A DNA stretch of 64,000 bases from Flavobacterium sp. ACN2 (GCF_002303885.1 NZ_MRCM01000014.1:62001-126000); one strand, 5' to 3'; counted from the stretch's first letter, positions 49,895 to 59,573 are shown. The notes: generated from the sequence alone by a model not told the origin. Numbers and translations are program-made.

Positions 49895-51055
49895 TTAAAG
49901 TAGCGTTGTTCCGTTGGAGATTTTTACATCATAGAATTTTAATTCAATTCCAAATGTATCTAAATAAAGTTTAGAGAACTTACGCTTTACCTCATTTTCA
50001 TTTCCTTTTTTAACTAAATTGATAGTGCATCCTCCAAAACCACCTCCCATAAGTCGGGAACCAATAATGGAATCATCTTCTTTTGCGGTATCAACAAGCA
50101 TGTCTAATTCTTCGCAGCTTACCTCGTATTCTTTAGATAAACCATAATGTGTTTCAAAAAGCAGTTCTCCTAAAAGTTCAATGTTTCCTTGGTCTAAAGC
50201 TTCACAAGCTTTGATAACGCGGTTGATTTCTTTTACAACAAAATGAACTCGGTCAAAAACTTTTTCAGTCATTTTATCCTTTAAGCTCAAAACTTGTTCT
50301 ACAGAAGAATCTCTGAAACTTTTTACTTCTGGGAAATGATTTTTTATGATAGATAAACCTTCCTCACATTCAATTCTTCTGGTATTATATTCTGATGTAA
50401 AAAGCGAATGTTTTACATTAGAATCAAATAAAATCAGAGAATAATCTTTGAAGTCGGCATTGTGATATTCAAAATCTAAAGTGTTGCAATCTAGTTTGAT
50501 CACTTTATTTTCAAGACCGTGAACGCTTGAAAATTGGTCCATAATTCCGCAGTTGATACCAACCCAATGTTCTGCTTTTTGCCCTAATAATGAAATGTCT
50601 TTTTTCTCAATTTTTAAATCAAACAGCGATTTGATTCCGAAAATCATTCCGCATTCCAAAGCTGCAGAAGAAGACAATCCAGAACCAACCGGAATATTAC
50701 TGCTGAAAACACAATTGAAACCTTCAAAAGAAAATCCGTTATCCTGCAATTGTTTGATTACGCCACGAATGTAATTGGTCCAAACCACATCGCTCAGTTT
50801 TACTTCCTGAGTCAAATCGATTTCGAATTCTTCATTCAAATCGATGGCAATTATTTTAGAAGTTTTGGTGTTGTTTTTTTCAAAAGCAAAGCAAATCACT
50901 TTGTCAATTGCAGCAGGCAAAACATAACCGTCATTGTAGTCAATATGTTCTCCAATGATGTTGATTCTGCCTGGAGAAAGTACCGTTTTTTGAGGAGAAG
51001 ATCCGAAAGATTTCTCAAAAAAAGCAACGGTATTCTGTATTAAAATATCATTCAT
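49895..51055 (-). CDS. galK: Galactokinase
   Basis: 386 residues. GHMP kinase family with the galactokinase signature GRINIIGEHIDYNDGYVLP, the phosphate loop PVGSGLSSSAALE and the C-terminal GGGFGGCTINLV. It phosphorylates galactose at C1 with ATP. The gene starts at the ATG at 51055 and is upstream of galT. Confidence 0.96.
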   Translation of the reverse strand: MNDILIQNTVAFFEKSFGSSPQKTVLSPGRINIIGEHIDYNDGYVLPAAIDKVICFAFEKNNTKTSKIIAIDLNEEFEIDLTQEVKLSDVVWTNYIRGVIKQLQDNGFSFEGFNCVFSSNIPVGSGLSSSAALECGMIFGIKSLFDLKIEKKDISLLGQKAEHWVGINCGIMDQFSSVHGLENKVIKLDCNTLDFEYHNADFKDYSLILFDSNVKHSLFTSEYNTRRIECEEGLSIIKNHFPEVKSFRDSSVEQVLSLKDKMTEKVFDRVHFVVKEINRVIKACEALDQGNIELLGELLFETHYGLSKEYEVSCEELDMLVDTAKEDDSIIGSRLMGGGFGGCTINLVKKGNENEVKRKFSKLYLDTFGIELKFYDVKISNGTTLL

Positions 51056-51167
51056 TATATAGTTAGTGTATTGTGGTTTTTGGAATTTTATATGTGTTGA
51101 GTGAAATTATTTTTTTTATTCTACCTACTACTTATAGCTTAAATCAAAATCTGTCTAAATCAGCTTT

Positions 51168-51230
51168 AATCTTTTAAAATCTGCGTGAAAAAATCTTGGC
51201 AAAAGTATTTCACGCAGATTTTAAAAGATT
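51168..51230. repeat. Inverted repeat with 23-bp perfect arms between galK and galM
   Basis: Arms 51168-51190 (AATCTTTTAAAATCTGCGTG plus GAAA-type end) and 51208-51230 are exact complements with a 17-nt spacer. Further TCTGCGTG/CAGATT units flank it. Same CGCAGATTT wording as the element at 53460-53521. Confidence 0.85.
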
Positions 51231-51297
51231 TCAGCAGATTCAATTAGATTTTACTTGATGGATGAAATTATTTTTATTTTATCCAGCAGTTATTATA

Positions 51298-52350
51298 TTA
51301 ATTTAAACTTTCAAATTTGTAAAGTGTTTTTTGCGTGTATTCCTCGCCTTTTTTCAAAACTGCATTTGGAAAATGAGCATGATTTGGCGCATCTGGGAAA
51401 TTTTGAGTTTCAAAACAAATTCCGCTTTGCGCATTATAATCAACGTTTTCTTTTCCTTTCAGTTTTCCGAAACAATTTCCGCCTACATATATATGTACAC
51501 TTGGCTGATCGGTATAAACATTCATTCTTAGGTTATTTTTTAAGCTGATTAACTGCGCTACGATTTCAGTTTTAGAATTCACCACAAAAGAATTGTCAAT
51601 TGGAAACGGACAGCTTTTTGGATTTCTAAAATCAAATTCATGATTGGTTAAATCAGTAAAATTTCCTGTTGGAATATTATCAGAATTGGTTTCCAGCATT
51701 TTAGCCGATTTGATAAACATTTGCTGTTCTAAAACATTTCCGTCATGTCCATCCAGATTAAAATAACTATGATGCGTCAAATTGATAATAGTATCTTCTG
51801 TTGAGGTTGCTTTGTATTCTAACTTCAATTCATTTTCTTCGGTCAAAGTATAAGTCAAATAAACCGTCATTTCTCCAGGAAAATTTTCGTCTAAATGCTC
51901 GCTCAAAAGGGCAAAAGTAATAGAAGGATTTTCGCCAGAAGTTGCATTAACAACACTCCATGCTTTTCTTCCAAATCCCATTACTCCTCCGTGAAGCGTG
52001 TTGCCGTTGTTGTTTCCGTCTAGCTGAAACTTTTTATCGTCAAGGCTAAAAGTTGCATTATGAATACGACCTGCATAACGACCCACAGTAGTTCCGAAAT
52101 ATGGAGCACTTGGTAAATTGTATGATTCTAAATACGATTCTAAATTATCAAACCCTAATACAACATCTGTTAATTTTCCGTTTACCGGAATTTGGATTGA
52201 AGTTACAGTTGCACCATAATTGATGATCTGAACTTTCATTCCATTTTTATTAACCAAATCAAAAGAATAAATTTCTTCCTTATTGGGCATTAAACCAAAT
52301 AATTTGCAATTGTGAGTCTCTTTTAAATGCGATATGTGTTTTATTTCCAT
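51298..52350 (-). CDS. galM: Aldose 1-epimerase (galactose mutarotase)
   Basis: 350 residues from the ATG at 52350 (MEIKHISHL); a longer reading from 52389 would cross the promoter. Galactose mutarotase-like beta-sandwich: NYGATVTSIQIP, GTTVGRYAGRIHNATF, NTLHGGVMGFGRKAW, LTHHSYFNLDGHDG with the catalytic His, and QSGICFETQNFPDAPNH with the catalytic Glu. It interconverts alpha and beta galactose ahead of GalK. A gap of 242 bp with an inverted repeat separates it from galK. Confidence 0.94.
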   Translation of the reverse strand: MEIKHISHLKETHNCKLFGLMPNKEEIYSFDLVNKNGMKVQIINYGATVTSIQIPVNGKLTDVVLGFDNLESYLESYNLPSAPYFGTTVGRYAGRIHNATFSLDDKKFQLDGNNNGNTLHGGVMGFGRKAWSVVNATSGENPSITFALLSEHLDENFPGEMTVYLTYTLTEENELKLEYKATSTEDTIINLTHHSYFNLDGHDGNVLEQQMFIKSAKMLETNSDNIPTGNFTDLTNHEFDFRNPKSCPFPIDNSFVVNSKTEIVAQLISLKNNLRMNVYTDQPSVHIYVGGNCFGKLKGKENVDYNAQSGICFETQNFPDAPNHAHFPNAVLKKGEEYTQKTLYKFESLN

Positions 52351-52374
52351 AAAAATTTTACCAAAAATGAAATC

Positions 52375-52382
52375 CAAAAATA
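52375..52382 (-). promoter_or_regulatory. -7 promoter element of galM
   Basis: TATTTTTG on the minus strand, 24 bases upstream of the galM ATG at 52350. The direct repeat at 52405-52420 would lie around its -33 region, so one bound regulator could affect galM. Confidence 0.55.
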
Positions 52383-52393
52383 GAAACATTTAT

Positions 52394-52401
52394 TATTTTT
52401 G
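52394..52401 (+). promoter_or_regulatory. -7 promoter element of the GntR-type gene
   Basis: TATTTTTG on the plus strand followed by CATACCAGT. The expected start of transcription falls inside the ACCAGT repeat, so self-repression is likely. Confidence 0.5.
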
Positions 52402-52404
52402 CAT

Positions 52405-52420
52405 ACCAGTACCTACCAGT
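52405..52420. promoter_or_regulatory. ACCAGT direct repeat, candidate operator of the GntR regulator
   Basis: ACCAGTACCTACCAGT contains two ACCAGT copies with a 10-bp period. It lies between the two divergent -7 elements of galM and the regulator gene. No further exact copy was seen upstream of galK or the symporter. Confidence 0.5.
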
Positions 52421-52452
52421 TTTTGCTATTTATAGTCAAAATGACTTTTATT

Positions 52453-53451
52453 ATGAACATTATTTCAATTCACAATAACATCGGTCTGCCAAAATATAAG
52501 CAGATTATTCTTTCAATCGAAAAAGCGATTGAAGAAGGAAATTTGATTAAAGGCGATAGGCTTCCGTCGGTAAATAAAGTCTGTCTGGCTTTTTCTTTAT
52601 CTCGTGATACGGTATTATTGGCGTATGACGAATTGAAGAAAAGAGGAATCATTTACGCTATTCCAGGAAAGGGATATTACGTTAAAAGCGTTGAAATCAC
52701 TATAACTCAGAAGGTTTTTTTGCTTTTTGATGAGTTGAATATTTTTAAAGAAGATATTTATAATTCGTTTTTAAAAAACATTGGAAAAAATGTTCAAGTC
52801 GATATTTTTTTTCACCACTTTAATGTTCAAGTTTTCAAAAAGCTGTTAAATGACAGCAACGGAAATTATACAAAATACATTATTATGCCGACGAACTTAA
52901 ACGATATCGTCGATTCTATAAAAACCCTACCAGTAAGCGACGTAATTATTTTGGATCAGACCAATCCGGACTTAAAAATGTTTCCCGCAATTTATCAAAA
53001 TCACCAAAAAGATATCTTTGAAGGTTTGATGAAAGGCAAATCGCGATTATCAAAATACAAGAAACTGATTTTAATTTTCCCTGGTTTTAGAGAACCTCCA
53101 GGAATGAAATTAGGGTTTGAGTCGTTTTGCCAGACTTATGGTTTTGATTATGAAATTATTTCAGATTTCGGCAATCAATCTATTGCTTTGGGAGATCTGT
53201 ACATTATACCGCATGATCGTGACTTGCTTTTGGTTATAGAAAATGCAATGAGCAGAAATTTAAAATTGGGAGAAGATTTCGGAATTATATCCTACAATGA
53301 AACTCCATTGAAGAAAATTGCCGCAAACGGAATTACCACCATTTCAACCAATTTTGAATTGATGGGAAAAATTCTGGCCGATATGGTTTTAAAAGGAACA
53401 AAAGAGCAGATCGAAAATAGATCTGCTCTTATATTGCGTAATTCGTTATAA
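52453..53451 (+). CDS. GntR-type regulator with LacI-like sugar-binding domain
   Basis: 332 residues from the ATG at 52453; ATGs at 52399 and 52441 would add residues without homology to a winged helix. Residues 8-75 form the GntR winged helix-turn-helix (KYKQIILSIEKAIEEGNLIK, RLPSVNKVCLAFSLSRDTVL, GYYVKS). The rest resembles a LacI-type periplasmic-binding domain (LILIFPGFREPPGMKLGFES, GEDFGIISYNETPLKKIAAN, GITTISTNFELMG). It is divergent from galM and is probably the local galactose regulator. Confidence 0.9.
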   Translation: MNIISIHNNIGLPKYKQIILSIEKAIEEGNLIKGDRLPSVNKVCLAFSLSRDTVLLAYDELKKRGIIYAIPGKGYYVKSVEITITQKVFLLFDELNIFKEDIYNSFLKNIGKNVQVDIFFHHFNVQVFKKLLNDSNGNYTKYIIMPTNLNDIVDSIKTLPVSDVIILDQTNPDLKMFPAIYQNHQKDIFEGLMKGKSRLSKYKKLILIFPGFREPPGMKLGFESFCQTYGFDYEIISDFGNQSIALGDLYIIPHDRDLLLVIENAMSRNLKLGEDFGIISYNETPLKKIAANGITTISTNFELMGKILADMVLKGTKEQIENRSALILRNSL

Positions 53452-53459
53452 ATTTCTCC

Positions 53460-53521
53460 CGCAGATTTAGCAGATGCAGGGGATTTCTTTTATAAAATCA
53501 GCCAAATCTTCTAAATCTGCG
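53460..53521. repeat. Short inverted repeat of CGCAGATTTA type
   Basis: CGCAGATTTA (53460-53469) and TAAATCTGCG (53512-53521) are exact complements with a 42-nt spacer. It sits between the convergent GntR-type and Nudix-type genes and may end transcription from both sides, although no T-run follows. A second hairpin lies inside the GntR gene end (53402-53430, 11-bp arms). Confidence 0.65.
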
Positions 53522-53535
53522 AGAATAAATACAGT

Positions 53536-54225
53536 TTATAAATTCAATACAAAATTATTGAGTAGTTTTTCTTCATATTTTTCTTTGTTGAAGGTATATA
53601 AATAAGAACCTTTTCGAGAAGACTGCATATCTTTTTCTTCTAGTTTATTTAGAATTTCCAGAGAGTTTATTTTACTGATGAAATTTCTTTTGTCCAATTC
53701 TTTGCTCAAAATAGCTTCGTACAGTTCTAAAAGCTGACGCATGGTGAATTTCTCCGGAAGCAATTCAAAACCAATTGGTTTTACAGAAGTTTTATATCGA
53801 AGCCTCTTAATCGCATTTTGAACCATTTCGTTATGGTCAAAAATTAAGTTTGGAGCGTCGTTAATCGGGAACCATTCAGCGTGGTAATTCTGGATCAATT
53901 CTGCATTGTGGTTTTCGATGTTAATTAACGCGAAATAAGAAACCGAGATGGTTCTTTCTACAGGGTCACGATCAATTTCACTGTAAGCATGAAGTTGCTC
54001 CATATAAATATCGTTAAGACCTGTATAGGTATTTAAGATTCTGGTTGCGGCAGCATCTAAGACTTCATCGCGTTTTAGAAAACCTCCAATTAAGGACCAT
54101 TTTCCTTTTTCTGGCTCAAAATCTCTTTGAATTAAAAGGATTTTTAGACCGTCATTGTCGAATCCGAAAATGATGCAGTCTACTGCCAGTAAAACTTTAT
54201 CAGCAGAGCTATAACTATTTAGCAT
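53536..54225 (-). CDS. AraR-like Nudix-fold transcriptional regulator
   Basis: 229 residues. The Nudix fold fills residues 8-140 (VDCIIFGFDNDGLKILLIQR, GKWSLIGGFLKRDEVLDAAA), but the Nudix box REUXEEXG reads TRILNTYTG, without the metal-binding Glu residues, so it is not an active hydrolase. The C-terminal part (about 145-225) is a winged helix of the NrtR/AraR type (FTMRQLLELYEAILSKELDK, RKGSYLYTFN). In Bacteroides the Nudix-type AraR controls arabinose genes through L-arabinose. Here it is divergent from the arabinan receptor gene, fitting the same job. Confidence 0.88.
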   Translation of the reverse strand: MLNSYSSADKVLLAVDCIIFGFDNDGLKILLIQRDFEPEKGKWSLIGGFLKRDEVLDAAATRILNTYTGLNDIYMEQLHAYSEIDRDPVERTISVSYFALINIENHNAELIQNYHAEWFPINDAPNLIFDHNEMVQNAIKRLRYKTSVKPIGFELLPEKFTMRQLLELYEAILSKELDKRNFISKINSLEILNKLEEKDMQSSRKGSYLYTFNKEKYEEKLLNNFVLNL

Positions 54226-54394
54226 ATATTATTAATTTGGATGGGTAAATATATGAACTTCTTAAAACGTATCATAATTTATTAATGTAGATTTCACACT
54301 TACATAATTAACTACTCAAATGTATAGTTAAAAAAGCTACTTTTTACATAAAAATAACATACAAATTGTCTTTTTAAGATTTTTTTAAGAAAAA

Positions 54395-54413
54395 AACAGG
54401 ACAGTCAAGGATA
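54395..54413 (+). promoter_or_regulatory. Tandem AGGAyA motif, second occurrence
   Basis: AACAGGACAGTCAAGGATA on the plus strand: AGGACA and AGGATA at a 10-bp period. It agrees at most positions with the motif upstream of the other SusC gene (888-906). It is 386 bp from the SusC start, much further than in the first case. Confidence 0.3.
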
Positions 54414-54708
54414 GTTTTTTATAAAAATAGGTTCTGTTTAGTCAAAAACACTCAAAAATAAACAATCTTTTACCTACAAAACAATCTTTTTTTTGAATTC
54501 AAAACATTAAAAAACAGATTATTTATACTTTTTTTTATTCCCCTCTTTTTTTGATTATAAAACGACTTTTTCAGTAAAAGTGTATTTTTTACACAATTAA
54601 AATCATTAAAACAGCAGTTTTTTTGAAAAAACCTTGAATTTTTAAATGTTAATTTGACACTTAATTTGCGATATGTGTTTTTTTCGAGCTCTTTTTTTGT
54701 GATATTAA

Positions 54709-54741
54709 TTTGTTTACATGATTTTTTTTTAGTTAAATTTA
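54709..54741 (+). promoter_or_regulatory. Promoter of the arabinan SusC gene
   Basis: TTTG (54709-54712), a 21-bp spacer and TAAATTTA (54734-54741), one base off TAnnTTTG. Expected transcript start near 54748, giving a 5' leader of about 50 bases before the ATG at 54799. Confidence 0.5.
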
Positions 54742-54798
54742 CAAATGTAAGATTAACACTTATTAACTAAACCACTAACCAATCTTAACTAAACCATT

Positions 54799-57700
54799 AT
54801 GATTACAAAACAAAAATTACTTTTGTATTGCAATTTTCTATTGCCAAAAACAAATTGGATTTTAGCAGTATTAATGCTATTATTTTCTGTTAATCAGATG
54901 TCTGCTCAAGGCAAAACGATAACAGGGGTTGTTACATCGGCGCAAGACAATCTTCCTTTGCCGGGTGTAAACATTATAATAAAAGGAACCAAAACAGTTG
55001 CTACAACTGGATTTGATGGAGAGTATTCGATTAAAGCATCCACAAATGATGTTTTAGTTTTTTCATTTATAGGATTTCAGAACAAAGAGATAGTCGTAGG
55101 AAGCCAGTCTAAAATTGATGTGGCGTTGGGCGAAGACACTAATAAACTTAATGAGGTAGTTGTTATTGGTTACGGAACTCAAAAGAAATCAGATTTAACA
55201 GGTTCTGTAAGTGTTGTTAACTTAGAATCGGCTAAAAAAGTAGTTACGTATGATGCCGCAAAAATGCTTCAAGGACAAGTGCCAGGTGTTACTGTACAAT
55301 CTTCAGGAGAACCGGGAGGCTTTGTTAATGTGAAGATTAGAGGTATAACTTCATTTAGCAACAATAATCCACTTTTTGTAATCGACGGAATTATGGTCGA
55401 TTCACCTTATGATTTTGCCCCAGGAGAAATAGAATCTATGCAGGTTTTAAAAGATGCATCATCGGCTGCTATTTATGGTGTTCGCGGTGCAAATGGTGTT
55501 GTAATTATTACGACTAAAAAAGGTAAGCAAGGCAAAATGGACATTAAATTCAAGTCTATTGTAGGTCTTCAAAATGTTGCTAAAAAGTGGGATGTTACAG
55601 ATCGCGTTGGTTACCAGAAAATTACTAGCGAGGCCGAAAGAAACAGAGATATTAGAGCAGGCGTTCCAGTAAGCATTGCTCCAGGAAATGACCCAAATAG
55701 TGCATCGTACATATCAAATGTTGATACAGATTGGCAGAAAGAATCTTTTCAGACTGGTGTTGTACAAAATCAAGCCTTGACATTTACAGGAGGTGCAGAA
55801 AGTATTGCTTACAGCTTTAATGTTGACTATTTTAAAAATACAAGTTACATTAAAACACCTCAGGACTATGAGAGATTGTCTACCAATTTAAATTTAAATG
55901 GTAAAAAAGGAAAATTTAAATACGGTGCAAAAATAGCTTATACACAATCTGATAAGGAAATTTTTAATGAATACAATGCAGGTCAAACGGTTGTAAGTGA
56001 TATTTTAGGAGCTATTCCGACTATGCCCGTTTATGATGCAAACAGACTTGGTGGTTATGGAGGTACAGACAATCTGACTCAGAGAGCAATTTCTATGAAT
56101 CCTATTGGATACAACAATCTGATTGATAATAATGGAAAAAGAAACCGTTTTATTGGAGATGTTTGGGGAGAAGTAGAAATCGTTAAAGGTCTTAAATACA
56201 AACTGGATGTAAGTTACGATAGAACTGATTGGGAAAATAGAAAATTTATTCCACCAAGTGATTTAGGATGGTATTATATTACTACAAATGACGAAGCATC
56301 TCTAGATGTTGAAACAGGAAATGAGCTAAGAACGTTTTTGAATAATTTGTTAACTTATGAAGTGACTCTTGGGAAGCATAAAATTGACGCTCTTGCAGGT
56401 TGGATTCAGGAAAAAAGAGATTATCACAGATATAATTCAAGAGGTGTAGGTTACACTCCAAACGACATTCCGATGCTTCAATATGCTGATGCTAGAAATG
56501 CATCTGAATATAAATTTACGATTACAGGAATATCATACATCAGTAGATTAAATTATTCTTATGATGATAGATATTTAGTGCAGGCTAACTTTAGACAAGA
56601 TAAAACGTCTCTTTTTAGTGAAAAAAATAATTCGGCAAACTTTTACTCTTTTTCAGGAGGATGGAAACTTAGTAACGAAAAATTCTGGACATTGCCAGAA
56701 TGGATAAGCAATATTAAACTTAGAGGAGGTTACGGGACATTAGGAAATAATACTATTTCGCAATATTTCTTTGCTTCAACGGTAAACAGTTTTGCAGGTT
56801 ATGATTTTAATAATGAGCTCGCTCCAGGAACAACTGTAGTTGCGGCACTGGACCCTAATGTAAAATGGGAAAAATCTACAAACTCAAACGTAGGTATCGA
56901 ATTAGGTTTTTTAAACAATGATTTACAGTTTACAGCAGAATACTTTGTAAAAAAATCAGATGATTTATTGTTAGGCGTTCCGCTTCCGTTTTCTACAGGG
57001 GCATTTCCAGCAAGTGTTACCACAAATGCAGGATCAATGAAAAACTCAGGGGTTGAGTTTACAGCAGCTTACAGCAATCATCATCATAAATTTAAATATG
57101 ATATTTCTGCAAACTTTGGAACACTGAAAAATGAAGTTACTAAAATCGGTGTAAACGGAAATCCGATCTACGGAGCAGTTTCTAAAACTGAAGTAGGAAG
57201 ATCTGTTGGAGAAATGTTTGCTTGGGAAGCAGTTGGAATTTTCCAAAATGCAGCTGAAGTTGCGGCTTCTCCAACTCAAACGGGTGCAGCTCCTGGAGAC
57301 GTGAAATTTAGAGATGTAAATGGCGACGGAATAATTACAGATGCAGATAGAACTTTCCAGGGAGTAACAATTCCTAAATATGGCTTCGGATTCAATTTCA
57401 GTGCTTCTTATTCTAACTTTGATTTCTCTATGTTTTGGCAAGGAGCGGGAGGTAACAAAGTATTTAATGCAATGTACCGCAATTTGATGATCGGACAATA
57501 TACAAACCATCATACAGATGAGTTAAATTATTGGACACCAACGAATACCAATACCAATATTCCGGCTCCAGTTATTGGAGATCCAAATGGAAACAGCAGA
57601 GATTCAAACAGATTTATTGAAAGCGGTGATTATGTGAAACTGCAAACAATGGAAATCGGGTATAACATCCCGATAAAAGATAAATTTATTGAAAAAGCTA

Positions 57701-57855
57701 AGGTTTACCTAAATGGTCAAAATCTGTTGATTATCTCTAAATATAAAGGATATGATCCTGACTTTAACAGTGACGGATTACTTTCAAGAGGATATGATGC
57801 AGGATCTTTTCCAAATCCAAGAACAATTTCTTTAGGAGTAGAAGTAAGCTTCTAA
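54799..57855 (+). CDS. SusC/RagA-type TonB-dependent receptor for arabino-oligosaccharides
   Basis: 1018 residues. The long signal region ends near residue 36 (SVNQMSAQG). CarboxypepD_reg-like domain about 38-115 (TGVVTSAQDNLPLPGVNIII), TonB-box/plug start VVIGYGTQKKSDLTGSVSVV, plug up to about 235 with LKDASSAAIYGVRGANGVVI, then a 22-strand barrel ending in TISLGVEVSF. Imports oligosaccharides together with the SusD lipoprotein that follows (28-bp gap). Arabinan as ligand is inferred from the GH43 and GH51 genes in the operon. Confidence 0.95.
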   Translation: MITKQKLLLYCNFLLPKTNWILAVLMLLFSVNQMSAQGKTITGVVTSAQDNLPLPGVNIIIKGTKTVATTGFDGEYSIKASTNDVLVFSFIGFQNKEIVVGSQSKIDVALGEDTNKLNEVVVIGYGTQKKSDLTGSVSVVNLESAKKVVTYDAAKMLQGQVPGVTVQSSGEPGGFVNVKIRGITSFSNNNPLFVIDGIMVDSPYDFAPGEIESMQVLKDASSAAIYGVRGANGVVIITTKKGKQGKMDIKFKSIVGLQNVAKKWDVTDRVGYQKITSEAERNRDIRAGVPVSIAPGNDPNSASYISNVDTDWQKESFQTGVVQNQALTFTGGAESIAYSFNVDYFKNTSYIKTPQDYERLSTNLNLNGKKGKFKYGAKIAYTQSDKEIFNEYNAGQTVVSDILGAIPTMPVYDANRLGGYGGTDNLTQRAISMNPIGYNNLIDNNGKRNRFIGDVWGEVEIVKGLKYKLDVSYDRTDWENRKFIPPSDLGWYYITTNDEASLDVETGNELRTFLNNLLTYEVTLGKHKIDALAGWIQEKRDYHRYNSRGVGYTPNDIPMLQYADARNASEYKFTITGISYISRLNYSYDDRYLVQANFRQDKTSLFSEKNNSANFYSFSGGWKLSNEKFWTLPEWISNIKLRGGYGTLGNNTISQYFFASTVNSFAGYDFNNELAPGTTVVAALDPNVKWEKSTNSNVGIELGFLNNDLQFTAEYFVKKSDDLLLGVPLPFSTGAFPASVTTNAGSMKNSGVEFTAAYSNHHHKFKYDISANFGTLKNEVTKIGVNGNPIYGAVSKTEVGRSVGEMFAWEAVGIFQNAAEVAASPTQTGAAPGDVKFRDVNGDGIITDADRTFQGVTIPKYGFGFNFSASYSNFDFSMFWQGAGGNKVFNAMYRNLMIGQYTNHHTDELNYWTPTNTNTNIPAPVIGDPNGNSRDSNRFIESGDYVKLQTMEIGYNIPIKDKFIEKAKVYLNGQNLLIISKYKGYDPDFNSDGLLSRGYDAGSFPNPRTISLGVEVSF

Positions 57856-57883
57856 CCAGGTCTAACCATTAAAACGTATTAAA

Positions 57884-59446
57884 ATGAAATCTAAATTTTT
57901 TAGCTATATAACCGTTTTCCTTTCACTAGCCTTGGTAACCACAAGCTGTGTGGATAACGAAGATTTGACTCAACTAGATCCAAATAATGATTCAGTCGAT
58001 AACTTTTGGAAAACAGATGAAGATGCATTGCAAGGTGTAAATGCTGCTTACGGAAGTTTATTAACAGATGGAACTTACATGAGAAGTACACCATTATTGT
58101 TAGATGCAAAAGCAGATGATTCTCGTACAAACAGCCCTTGGGCATCAATGTATAATGTGGGGCACTTTAATTCAAATGTTGCAGATGCAGCGATTTATGG
58201 ATGGGCTTACGAAACTTATTATCAAGGTATTTACCGTGCCAATCAAGTATTGACAAATGTACCCGGAATTGAATTTGAAGACGAAGCTTTAAAAAACAGA
58301 ATTATAGGACAAGCTTATTTCTTAAGAGGATTGTACTTTTTTCATGCAGTAAACATGTTTAAGAATGTGCCTCTTCCAACAGAATTAGCGGTTTATTATC
58401 CTCAAAAAACACAAGACGAAGGCTGGGCACAAGTTATTGCAGACTTTAAAGCAGCAGCAGAATTACTTCCAAATTCTTATGTTGGCCTTTCAGGATTAGA
58501 TGGAGGACAAAAAGGACGTGCAACTAAAGGGGCAGCGTTAGGATATTTAGGAAAAGCCTATTTGTTTACAAAAGATTTTACAAATGCTAAAACAACGTTT
58601 AAGCAAGTAATAGATTTAGGAGTTTATTCTTTGGTCGCAAATTACCGTGATAACTTCACAACAGCAAACGAAAACAATTCAGAATCTCTTTTTGAAGTGC
58701 AATTTAGCCGTGATGCCGGAGGTGTCGATTTAGGTTGGGGAGGTGCTCCTGCTTCTGGATGGGGAAAAACATCTGCAAGAGCCATTACCTATGCACCACG
58801 TGCTTTTGGATGGACAGACGTTCAGCCAACTTGGGCATTGTTTAATGAATTTAAAGAAGAAAAAACAAAAACAGGACAAGATGATCCTCGTCTAGATGCT
58901 ACTATTTTTTACAATAAACCAGGCGGAATGCAATTGTACGGAAAAGATTTTGCCACATTCTATGCTTCAAGTCCAGCCGATTTAAATGATTTATTCTGCA
59001 GAAAATACCAAAACTCTGACGGACAATTTGCAGACGAATACGATTGGCGTTCCGGAATCAATGAGCGTTTATTAAGATATGCCGATGTTCTTTTAATGTA
59101 TGCTGAATGTTTAAATGAAACAGGCGATACTCAAGGAGCTTATACTTACATTCAAATGGTAAGAGACAGAGTAAATCTTCCTGATTTAGCCACTGCAAAA
59201 CCAGGATTGTCTCAAGCGCAAATGAGAGAGCAGATTGGTCACGAAAGATTTTTAGAATTTCCTCTAGAAGGACACCGTTTTGACGATATCCGCCGTTGGG
59301 GATGGCTTCAAGACCCTGCTAAATTAGCTTGGTTAAAAGCAAGAGATGCAGAGTTTAATTCTTATACAGCAGGAAGAGAATATTTCCCAATTCCACAATT
59401 AGAAATGGATAACAACCCGGGAACTGTTCAAAACGACAGTTATTAA
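57884..59446 (+). CDS. SusD/RagB-type sugar-binding outer membrane lipoprotein
   Basis: 520 residues. Lipoprotein signal LSLALVTTSCVDN (Cys22). SusD pattern: an N-terminal TPR-like helical part (DFTNAKTTFKQVIDLGVYSL), RYADVLLMYAECLNETGD, GHERFLEFPLEGHRFDDIRR and the final REYFPIPQLEMDNNPG. It sits on the cell surface as the lid of the SusC channel and binds glycan. Cotranscribed with the SusC gene. Confidence 0.95.
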   Translation: MKSKFFSYITVFLSLALVTTSCVDNEDLTQLDPNNDSVDNFWKTDEDALQGVNAAYGSLLTDGTYMRSTPLLLDAKADDSRTNSPWASMYNVGHFNSNVADAAIYGWAYETYYQGIYRANQVLTNVPGIEFEDEALKNRIIGQAYFLRGLYFFHAVNMFKNVPLPTELAVYYPQKTQDEGWAQVIADFKAAAELLPNSYVGLSGLDGGQKGRATKGAALGYLGKAYLFTKDFTNAKTTFKQVIDLGVYSLVANYRDNFTTANENNSESLFEVQFSRDAGGVDLGWGGAPASGWGKTSARAITYAPRAFGWTDVQPTWALFNEFKEEKTKTGQDDPRLDATIFYNKPGGMQLYGKDFATFYASSPADLNDLFCRKYQNSDGQFADEYDWRSGINERLLRYADVLLMYAECLNETGDTQGAYTYIQMVRDRVNLPDLATAKPGLSQAQMREQIGHERFLEFPLEGHRFDDIRRWGWLQDPAKLAWLKARDAEFNSYTAGREYFPIPQLEMDNNPGTVQNDSY

Positions 59447-59573
59447 GTTTTCACTCTCGGTTTTCACTCACAGTCTCACTGTATACTGTAACTGAAAACT
59501 GAGACTATAATATTATGCCTTAGAATTTGGAATACAAGAGAAGTAATTTTTAACAGTAACTAAAATTAGAATA

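Larger units (their letters stand above)
54226..54798. other. Divergent control region between araR-like gene and arabinan SusC gene
   Basis: 573 bp, over 75% A+T by eye, no credible ORF. It contains a tandem AGGAyAG motif (54395-54413), a small dyad GTGTATTTTTTACAC (54580-54594) and a promoter-like pair before the SusC gene (54709-54741). Regulator sites for the Nudix protein are expected here but I cannot name them. Confidence 0.6.

Noticed and set aside
52351..52452. Upstream starts for galM (52389) and the GntR-type gene (52399)
   Set aside because: Both extensions run into the divergent promoters and add residues not seen in the families.
57046..57513. Minus-strand ORF of 155 codons inside the arabinan SusC gene
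   Set aside because: Antisense shadow of a strongly supported gene; Cys/Ser-rich translation with no domain.
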